A DNA stretch of 5,084 nt from an uncultured Eubacteriales bacterium. Lineage in GTDB: Bacteria > Bacillota_A > Clostridia > Oscillospirales > Oscillospiraceae. The DNA is taken from NCBI GenBank assembly GCA_900556015.1, contig USNH01000099.1:1-5084 (forward strand). The letters run 5' to 3'. The notes under the pieces are model-generated. The model did not search any database. It saw only the letters and a list, made by a program, of their open reading frames with translations, and was not told the origin of the DNA. The translations under genes and the position numbers were made by a program. This document shows, piece after piece, positions 1-5,084 of this stretch (position 1 is its first letter; each line of letters starts with the position of its first letter).

Positions 1-272
1 CGGGCCGTCAGCAGCGCGGCCAGCAGGGTGGCGGCGCTGCCCACCACGATGTCCAAAATACCGTAGGGACTGAGCAGGTTGGTGATGAGGCAGCCCACGC
101 CCAAGCCCCAGGCCGTCTCCGGCAGGAAAAAGGGCAGGACGCACAGGGCTTCGGAAAAGCGGCACTGGATCGGGCCGTAGGTGATGCCGAACACAGAGCC
201 GAAGTAGCTGAGGACGGCGTAGGCCGCGCCGGTGAGGGCGGCGGCGGTGAGTTTTTTCGTGGTCAGGTTCAC
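1..272 (-). CDS. queT: QueT-family queuosine-precursor transporter, 3' end outside window
   Basis: This is the N-terminal 90 residues of an integral membrane protein; the frame stays open to the window edge. It resembles the QueT family, the substrate-binding S components of energy-coupling-factor transporters thought to import queuosine precursors such as preQ1 for tRNA wobble-base modification. The supporting sequence is the run YGPIQCRFSEAL (about residues 32-43), followed by LPFFLPETAWGLGVGCLITN, LLSPYGILDIVVG and SAATLLAALLTA. This alternation of hydrophobic spans with conserved polar turns is typical of the family. The start is GTG at 272-270. It overlaps the stop of the preceding anti-sigma gene by four bases (GTGA), and a GGAGG ribosome binding site lies about nine bases upstream. 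With no intergenic space there is no room for a preQ1 riboswitch directly before it, so it probably depends on the dus operon promoter. Family assignment is by recognition of conserved segments; the exact substrate is inferred. Confidence 0.82.
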   Translation of the reverse strand, partial: MNLTTKKLTAAALTGAAYAVLSYFGSVFGITYGPIQCRFSEALCVLPFFLPETAWGLGVGCLITNLLSPYGILDIVVGSAATLLAALLTA

Positions 273-880
273 GGGGCGGTTTCCTCCGGAGATAAGATAT
301 ACCAACCGTCCGCCCAGGTAAAACCGGCGGCGGTCATGGCGTTATCCAGTATACCACCGTTGTCAACAGGGTCGCCGTTGCCGTCCACCAGCCCGGCCTG
401 CACGGCGTTTTCCGTGCGGGCGGTGACATCCAGGGCGTAGCCCTGGCCGTACAGCGCCTCATCGGCGGCGGCCAGGGCAGCGGAGAGCGCGTCCGTCCCG
501 TCGACCATGACGGGCTGCTCCTTGCGGGACTCCACTGCCTTGTCCGTGTCGGCGGTGTTCAGCCCGTCGGGGCTGCCCTCCGTGGGGGCGGTGGAGGCGT
601 AATAGTTCGTATCGGGAGGGGCGGCGCAGTCGTTGGAGGCGGCGTCCTGCGGGGCGCTTTGGCTGGGCAGCACCATGGGCAGGGCCGCGCCCACGATGGC
701 CAAACAGGCCGCGGCGGCCAGCCAGTTGAGGCGGCGCTTCCGCGCCGAGGCGGCCTTATGCTGGGGCGTTTCGGCCACGCGGGCCATGATGCGGTCGGTG
801 AGGTCGGCGGGCGGCAGCGCGTCGCTTGCCAGCGCTTCCCGAAGCAATTTATCCATGGGGTCAAAGGGCTGCTGCGTCAC
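269..880 (-). CDS. Putative membrane-anchored anti-sigma factor
   Basis: This 203-residue protein has a cytoplasmic N-terminus (1-50) ending in the basic cluster RKRR (47-50). One hydrophobic span follows at about 52-73, then an Asp/Ala/Gly-rich, probably extracytoplasmic, C-terminal half (74-203). That topology fits an anti-sigma factor that holds its sigma factor at the membrane. The gene lies directly after an ECF sigma gene, which is the main reason for the call. The N-terminus has no cysteine, so the zinc-binding HxxxCxxC motif of classical ZAS anti-sigma factors is absent. The only cysteines are in the membrane span (59) and the outer part (85). The segment from about 128 to 197 (DGTDALSAALAAADEAL onward to ADGWYIL) may be a small folded sensor domain, but I do not recognise it. 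The start is GTG at 880-878, overlapping the sigma stop by four bases, with AAGGAGG upstream. Anti-sigma function is inferred from context and topology. Confidence 0.75.
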   Translation of the reverse strand: MTQQPFDPMDKLLREALASDALPPADLTDRIMARVAETPQHKAASARKRRLNWLAAAACLAIVGAALPMVLPSQSAPQDAASNDCAAPPDTNYYASTAPTEGSPDGLNTADTDKAVESRKEQPVMVDGTDALSAALAAADEALYGQGYALDVTARTENAVQAGLVDGNGDPVDNGGILDNAMTAAGFTWADGWYILSPEETAP

Positions 881-1470
881 GGCTGCTCCCTCCTTTCGGT
901 TTCTTCTGTTGGTAAGACGAGGCCGGCATCGAAAAAGTTCCCGGCGGCCAGCACCTCCCGCAGCTTCGATTTGGCGCGGTTGATGCGGGATTTTACCGTG
1001 CCCTCGCTGACGTTCAGCGCACGAGCGATCTCGCCGTAGTCCAGCTCCTGCATGAAGCGCAGCAGCAGCACCTGACGGTGTTCCGGCGACAGCCTGTCCA
1101 GCGCCCGGCGCACCGCATCGCGGGTGTTGCTTCGCTCCGCCTGCTCCTGGGGCGACGGGCCGCCGTCCGGCAGCTCCAGATCATCCACATCGCCGATGTC
1201 GCGGTGCTTCTTTTCCCGGCGGAGACAGTCGATGGCGGCGTTGCTCACCAGCCGGTAGAGCCAGGTGGAGAAGCGGCAGTCGCCCCGGAACTCCGGCAGC
1301 GCCCGCCATGCGGCCAAAAACGCCTCCTGGGTCACGTCCTCCGCGCTGTCCGGCCCGCACATACGGGCGGCCAGGCGGTAGGCCGGGGTCTGATACGCTT
1401 CCACCAGTTGGCGGAAGGCCTCCGCGTCGCCCCGTGCGGCGCGGCAGATCAGGTCTTTTTCCTCCATCAT
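877..1470 (-). CDS. ECF-family RNA polymerase sigma factor
   Basis: This is a 197-residue group 4 (ECF, RpoE/SigW-like) sigma factor, which directs RNA polymerase to a small regulon when released from its anti-sigma partner. Region 2 spans about residues 18-88 and includes AEDVTQEAFLAAWRALPEF (core binding) and FSTWLYRLVSNAAIDCLRR (-10 recognition). An acidic, proline-containing linker at about 90-115 follows. Region 4 (about 118-172) contains LSPEHRQVLLLRF and the helix-turn-helix LDYGEIARALNVSEGTVKSRINRAKSKLRE (-35 recognition). A 20-residue tail after region 4 is unassigned. There is no SnoaL-like or other C-terminal extension. The start is ATG at 1470-1468, overlapping the dus stop by four bases, with GAGGGA about seven bases upstream. 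A second ATG immediately follows and could also be used. The downstream neighbour is its probable anti-sigma factor, also in 4-base overlap. No target promoter could be identified in the window. Confidence 0.95.
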   Translation of the reverse strand: MMEEKDLICRAARGDAEAFRQLVEAYQTPAYRLAARMCGPDSAEDVTQEAFLAAWRALPEFRGDCRFSTWLYRLVSNAAIDCLRREKKHRDIGDVDDLELPDGGPSPQEQAERSNTRDAVRRALDRLSPEHRQVLLLRFMQELDYGEIARALNVSEGTVKSRINRAKSKLREVLAAGNFFDAGLVLPTEETERREQP

Positions 1471-2435
1471 CGCAAATCCCTCTTGACGCCGTCCGACACG
1501 CGGTACAGCTCCTCCAGCGTGGTCAGGCGGACGATCTGCTCCTTATAGTAATTGGCGTGGCTGACGCCCTTGAGATACCAGCAAAGCTGCTTGCGGGCCT
1601 CCAGCAGGGCGATGTGCTCGCCCTTGTCGGCCACCGCCAGCTCGATCTGCCGCACGGCGGTGTCCCAGCGCTCCGACAGGGGCGGCAGGGGCGGGATGGG
1701 TTCGCCCGCCAGGGCGGCCTGCGCCTGCTGAAAGAGCCAGGGGTTGCCGAAGCAGCCCCGGCCTATCATGGCCATGTCCGCGCCGGTGAAGTCCAGGATG
1801 CGGACGGCATCCTGGGGGGAGAACACGTCGCCGTTGGCGATGACGGGAATGGACACGGCCTGCTTCACCTGGCGGATGGTGGTCCAGTCCGCCTGACCGG
1901 CGTACATCTGCGTCCGGGTGCGGCCATGGACGGCGATGGCGCTGACACCGGCCTGCTCCAGCATTTTGGCCAGCTCCACGGCGTTGATGCTGCCCTTGTC
2001 CCAGCCGCGGCGCATCTTCACCGTCACCGGCACGGGGCTGGCCTTCACCACCGCCTCGGCGAGGCGGGCGGCCTTCTCCGGGTCTTTCATCAGGGCAGAG
2101 CCGTCGCCGTTGGCCACCACCTTGCCCACGGGGCAGCCCATGTTGATGTCGATGACCGCCGCGCCGGAGACCTCCGCCGCGATGACGGCGGCCTCGGCCA
2201 TGCAGGTGATGTCGCTGCCGAAGATCTGTGCGGCGGCAGGGCGCTCGTTATCCGCCAGCTTCAAAAGGCCGCGGCTCTTTTTGTCCTGATAGCACAGGGC
2301 CTTGGCGCTGACCAGCTCAGTGCAGCTCATGTCCGCCCCCAGCTCGCGGCAGATCTGACGGAAGGCCAGATCGGTGACGCCGGCCATAGGGGCGAGGTAG
2401 AGCTTGCCGGGGATGTTGACAGTTCCGATCTGCAT
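1467..2435 (-). CDS. dusB: tRNA-dihydrouridine synthase, DusB/NifR3 type
   Basis: This complete 322-residue FMN-dependent enzyme reduces specific uridines in the tRNA D-loop to dihydrouridine, using NADPH in the cytoplasm. The length is normal for bacterial Dus. The TIM-barrel domain covers about residues 8-240. It shows the FMN-binding start LAPMAGVTD (14-22) and the catalytic-cysteine segment DINMGCPVGKVVANGDGSALM, with Cys101 as the expected proton donor. It also has VKMRRGWD (139-146), the VHGRTRTQMYAG segment (169-180), IANGDV (199-204) and the phosphate-binding IGRGCFGNPW (224-233). The remaining C-terminal helices include CWYLKGV and match the tRNA-binding helical domain. The ATG start has AAAGGAG six bases upstream. 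Its stop overlaps the ECF sigma start (ATGA), so it is the first gene of a dus-sigma-anti-sigma-queT operon. NifR3/DusB is the closest subgroup by motif; the choice among Dus subfamilies is less certain than the enzyme class. Confidence 0.95.
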   Translation of the reverse strand: MQIGTVNIPGKLYLAPMAGVTDLAFRQICRELGADMSCTELVSAKALCYQDKKSRGLLKLADNERPAAAQIFGSDITCMAEAAVIAAEVSGAAVIDINMGCPVGKVVANGDGSALMKDPEKAARLAEAVVKASPVPVTVKMRRGWDKGSINAVELAKMLEQAGVSAIAVHGRTRTQMYAGQADWTTIRQVKQAVSIPVIANGDVFSPQDAVRILDFTGADMAMIGRGCFGNPWLFQQAQAALAGEPIPPLPPLSERWDTAVRQIELAVADKGEHIALLEARKQLCWYLKGVSHANYYKEQIVRLTTLEELYRVSDGVKRDLR

Positions 2436-2471
2436 AGGATGCTCCTTTGGTTTGTTTTCTTTGCGGAGAGA

Positions 2472-2497
2472 GTGCCGCGCCTGCGGGCGCGGGTCAC
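2472..2497 (-). other. GC-rich hairpin in dus leader
   Basis: CCGCGCC (2475-2481) and GGCGCGG (2486-2492) are perfect inverse complements around a TGCG loop. GTG and CAC flank them and could add three pairs across a two-base bulge. It is not followed by a T-run on either strand, so it does not look like an intrinsic terminator. It lies about 37 bases before the dus start and would be in the dus 5' untranslated RNA. A role in control is possible but unsupported; it could be a chance GC-rich palindrome. Confidence 0.35.
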
Positions 2498-2540
2498 GTT
2501 CTTGCTTTTGTCTCCGACGGCCTCTTTTCTTTCAGCAGCG

Positions 2541-2562
2541 AAAAAGGGGCATTCCGCGCCCC
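2541..2562 (-). terminator. Probable intrinsic terminator of the hydrolase gene
   Basis: Read on the minus strand, GGGGC, a seven-base loop and GCCCC are followed directly by TTTTT. The structure begins about 14 bases after the hydrolase stop codon. The stem is only five pairs and an alternative GCGCC/GGCGC fold overlaps it, so termination may be partial, allowing some read-through into dus. Confidence 0.5.
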
Positions 2563-2576
2563 GGCGCTCCCTCTTT

Positions 2577-3476
2577 TCATGCCCTGTAATACCGCTTCGC
2601 ACAAAACTCCCGCCGCACCGTCACCGCGCCGCTGTCCGTCAGCCAGCTGACGAAGTTGGAGAAATTCCGCTCCACGATGCTGAACTTCAGCTCATTGTGC
2701 GTCCGCACGTTCTCCCGCTGGCAGAACGCCCCGATCCACTCCGAAAACGTCATCCCGTCCTCCAGCACCTCCAGCAGCTCCGCCCGTTTGCTTTGGATGA
2801 AGCCGATGTTGTGGTCGATGAGGCCCTCCAGCGCCTCCCGCCGCACCACCTCCTTGTGTGCCAGAATGTAAACGGGGTAGTCCGTGGTCTTCAGGCACGC
2901 TTTGCTCTCCAGATCCCTGGCGATGAACATACTGGTGGGCAGCTTCGCCCCGTCGATCTCGCTCTGACTGATGAGACAGTCCCCCACATAGGCCGCGCCG
3001 TCCGGCGTCACGAAGCCCAAGTGCCCTGCCGAGTGGCCCGGCAGCGGCAGTATGCCGAAGGCCCGCCCGTCCAGCTCCAACGACGTGTCCGTCTCCCGCA
3101 GCACCCTGTCCGCCGTGAAGCACTCCTCCAAAAACAGCTCCCGGCTCTTGCCGTAGGTCAGCGCCACGTAGTTGGCCCGGTAGCTGTCCGGGTTCACGGA
3201 AATGCCCGCCTCGATAAGGGAGAGGATGGCCTTTGCCCCATACCGCTCCTGCAAATACCGCACGTTCCCCGTGTGGTCGAAGTGCGCGTGGGAACAGAGC
3301 ACGTACTTCGGCACAAGGCCGCTGCCGTCCAGCAGGTTCACAAGCCCCGCCCGATCCAGCTTGGCGTACCCCGTGTCTATCAGCACGATGTCCCGCTCAT
3401 TCAGCTTGTAGATGGGCAGCAGCGCCGTGCTGCCCACCGCCGCGTATGTGTTGCCCAGCACGTGGAGCATCTCCAT
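2577..3476 (-). CDS. Metallo-beta-lactamase-fold hydrolase of unknown substrate
   Basis: This complete 299-residue protein has the zinc-hydrolase fold (residues about 10-210) and a helical C-terminal domain (about 212-299). The metal-binding set is intact: HAHFDH (His63, His65, Asp67, His68), His148 in LPGHSAGH, Asp166 in YVGDCL and His207 in YILAHKE. DTG at 34-36 is the usual strand before the active site. The C-terminal part, from SKRAELLEVLEDGMTFSEWIGAF onward, resembles the winged-helix-like extension found in many small-molecule or glyoxalase-II-like members. The family includes thioesterases, lactonases and nucleases, and nothing here fixes the substrate; the absence of a signal peptide points to a cytoplasmic enzyme. 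The ATG start at 3476 is preceded by GGGAGG about nine bases upstream; an in-frame ATG two codons later is an alternative. It has its own promoter and a probable terminator, so it is likely a single-gene transcript. Confidence 0.92.
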   Translation of the reverse strand: MEMLHVLGNTYAAVGSTALLPIYKLNERDIVLIDTGYAKLDRAGLVNLLDGSGLVPKYVLCSHAHFDHTGNVRYLQERYGAKAILSLIEAGISVNPDSYRANYVALTYGKSRELFLEECFTADRVLRETDTSLELDGRAFGILPLPGHSAGHLGFVTPDGAAYVGDCLISQSEIDGAKLPTSMFIARDLESKACLKTTDYPVYILAHKEVVRREALEGLIDHNIGFIQSKRAELLEVLEDGMTFSEWIGAFCQRENVRTHNELKFSIVERNFSNFVSWLTDSGAVTVRREFCAKRYYRA

Positions 3477-3505
3477 ATCCTGCCACCTCCCGCAGAGTTT
3501 TCTCC

Positions 3506-3533
3506 ATTATACACCCAACCGCGGAAAATACAA
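3506..3533 (-). promoter_or_regulatory. Sigma-A-type promoter for the hydrolase gene
   Basis: On the minus strand a perfect TATAAT (3511-3506) lies 16 bases downstream of TTGTAT (3533-3528), which matches the TTG of the -35 consensus. An AT-rich stretch upstream (about 3534-3546) could serve as an UP element. The box lies about 30 bases before the ATG. The -10 element is convincing; the -35 is weak. Confidence 0.65.
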
Positions 3534-3551
3534 ATTTTTTATTTTTACCCC

Positions 3552-3580
3552 TATGCAAACGCCGCGAAATAAGGTAGAAT
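3552..3580 (+). promoter_or_regulatory. Candidate promoter for pyrH
   Basis: TAGAAT (3575-3580) is a fair -10 box, with TATGCA (3552-3557) at 17-base spacing as a poor -35. The AT-rich tract at 3532-3547 lies just upstream and is shared with the divergent hydrolase promoter. TATAAA at 3589-3594 is an alternative -10 but has no matching -35. The predicted start is about 20 bases before the pyrH ATG. Confidence 0.45.
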
Positions 3581-3582
3581 AG

Positions 3583-4479
<897 letters not shown>

Positions 4480-4495
4480 TTCTCAGAATAAAATT

Positions 4496-4529
4496 GATCC
4501 GGAAGGACGTTGTCCTTCCGGATCTTTTT
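4496..4529 (+). terminator. Strong rho-independent terminator
   Basis: GATCCGGAAGGAC (4496-4508) and GTCCTTCCGGATC (4512-4524) form a perfect 13-pair stem with a GTT loop, followed by TTTTT (4525-4529). It lies 16 bases after the AraC stop codon. On the minus strand the hairpin is followed by AATTTTATT, so it may also stop transcripts of the convergent esterase gene. Confidence 0.93.
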
Positions 4530-4568
4530 GTTTATGCGGGTCAATGCGGCGGAGAGGAGCGTGTGAGA

Positions 4569-5084
4569 TCACATCGCAAATACGACCTGCAAAAAGTTAT
4601 AGAGCCCGACGACCCAGGCGCTGTATTCGTGGCCGATGCCGGGGAGCTGGGTGAACCAGGCGTTTTCGCCGTCGGTCAGTCCGGGCACGCGGTCGGTGAG
4701 CGCGATGAAGTTTTCGCGGTGGAGCGCTGCCATGGAGTCACGCGTACCGATGCTGTTATAAAAGTACCGGATCGGGTAGGCGGCGTTGGCTTCGCCGGAA
4801 AGGGCATCCGCGGCGAGATCAACGTAGCAGTCGCTCCCGGAGAAGCAGCCAAACCACGCGAACAGATCGAGACAGAGCGGCATCACGGAGTTATAGGCGT
4901 AGATCGAGCCCATCGAAAGACCCGCGTAGGCAAAGTGGTCGCGCGCGGCGCTGATCGCCTCGCCGCTGCCGTCGGCGGCATAGGTCGAGTAGTTCTGCAC
5001 GATGAACGGCAGAATGTCCTCGCGCAGCTCGCGGACGAACTGCTCCTCGTCCGGCACGCGGTCGTACCGGAAGAAGTTGCCGGA
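4569..5084 (-). CDS. Alpha/beta-hydrolase esterase (feruloyl esterase/esterase D-like), 5' end outside window
   Basis: This is the C-terminal 171 residues of an esterase; the frame is open to the right edge, so the true start lies beyond the window. The GTG at 5057 is probably internal, because the upstream residues SGNFFRYDR continue without a stop. The nucleophile elbow is GLSMG (Ser57 of the visible part). It is preceded by ELREDILPFIVQNYSTY and RDHFAYA, as in the PF00756 esterase family, which includes carbohydrate esterase family 1 feruloyl and acetyl-xylan esterases. Asp116 in GTRD and His152 in PGIGHEYSAW are the likely other triad members, and LYNFLQVVF is the usual closing helix. The enzyme probably cleaves ester side chains of plant polysaccharides or related substrates, but the substrate is inferred from family only. 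Whether it has a signal peptide cannot be seen. It converges on the AraC fragment across a terminator and is likely of the same origin as that fragment. Confidence 0.85.
   Translation of the reverse strand, partial: SGNFFRYDRVPDEEQFVRELREDILPFIVQNYSTYAADGSGEAISAARDHFAYAGLSMGSIYAYNSVMPLCLDLFAWFGCFSGSDCYVDLAADALSGEANAAYPIRYFYNSIGTRDSMAALHRENFIALTDRVPGLTDGENAWFTQLPGIGHEYSAWVVGLYNFLQVVFAM

Larger units (their letters stand above)
2436..2576. other. Non-coding gap between hydrolase and dus genes
   Basis: These 141 bases separate the metallo-hydrolase stop from the dus start. On the minus strand they hold, in order, a probable hairpin terminator (2541-2562), an A-rich/GC-mixed stretch, a second GC-rich hairpin (2472-2497) and the dus ribosome binding site. 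No good -10 or -35 box for dus is visible, so it is unclear whether dus has its own promoter or depends on read-through. Short open frames cross the gap, but they have no ribosome binding site and no recognisable protein signal. Confidence 0.6.

Noticed and set aside
269..300. preQ1 riboswitch before queT
   Set aside because: The queT start overlaps the anti-sigma stop, so there is no leader RNA of its own, and no preQ1 aptamer pattern was recognised.
2516..2534. ECF-type autoregulatory promoter before dus (TGAAAG followed by CGTC on the minus strand)
   Set aside because: The two elements are only nine bases apart, whereas ECF promoters need about 16-17, and no other correctly spaced pair was found in the gap.
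2692..3123. A 143-residue minus-strand frame overlapping the hydrolase gene in another frame
   Set aside because: It is a Gly/Ala/Arg-rich out-of-frame shadow of the metallo-hydrolase, whose own frame carries all the metal-binding residues.
1308..3572. A 754-residue open frame on the plus strand, antisense to the sigma, dus and hydrolase genes
   Set aside because: It lies opposite genes with clear catalytic motifs, is rich in His, Arg, Gly, Ala and Leu as expected from the complement of GC-rich codons, and has no recognisable domain or ribosome binding site.
4569..5057. Treating GTG at 5057 as the true start of the esterase
   Set aside because: The frame continues open to the window edge with plausible family sequence, and the visible part lacks the N-terminal half of the alpha/beta-hydrolase fold.

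Overview
The window looks like chromosomal DNA of a high-GC clostridial (Oscillospiraceae-like) Firmicute. This rests on family-level resemblance: a QueT-type transporter, an ECF sigma/anti-sigma pair, a DusB-type synthase, consensus AGGAGG-type ribosome binding sites and GTG starts. I cannot name the species. No rRNA, tRNA, insertion sequence or CRISPR array is visible.

Left region (1-3476, all minus strand, read right to left). A metallo-beta-lactamase-fold hydrolase gene has its own promoter and a probable terminator. A 141-base gap follows, then four genes with no space between them: dus (tRNA-dihydrouridine synthase), an ECF sigma factor, a membrane-anchored putative anti-sigma factor, and a QueT-family queuosine-precursor transporter cut by the window edge. 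All three junctions are 4-base ATGA or GTGA overlaps, so the genes are probably co-transcribed and translationally coupled. The regulatory pair therefore sits between two genes of tRNA modification biology.

Middle (3477-3609) is a divergent promoter region serving the hydrolase on the minus strand and pyrH on the plus strand.

Right region (3610-5084). The plus-strand reading frame starts as a good UMP kinase (pyrH). At about residue 151 (near base 4060) it changes abruptly, in frame, into an AraC-family DNA-binding domain. The second half of UMP kinase is missing, and GC content and arginine codon use change at the same place. The AraC part ends at a strong hairpin terminator and faces a convergent, 5'-truncated esterase gene. 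The simplest reading is that sequences of two origins are joined near 4060, most likely a metagenome assembly chimera. A real recombination or gene fusion cannot be excluded from sequence alone. This join is the most important feature for anyone using the window. I see no convincing undescribed system beyond the unusual sigma/anti-sigma/tRNA-modification operon.
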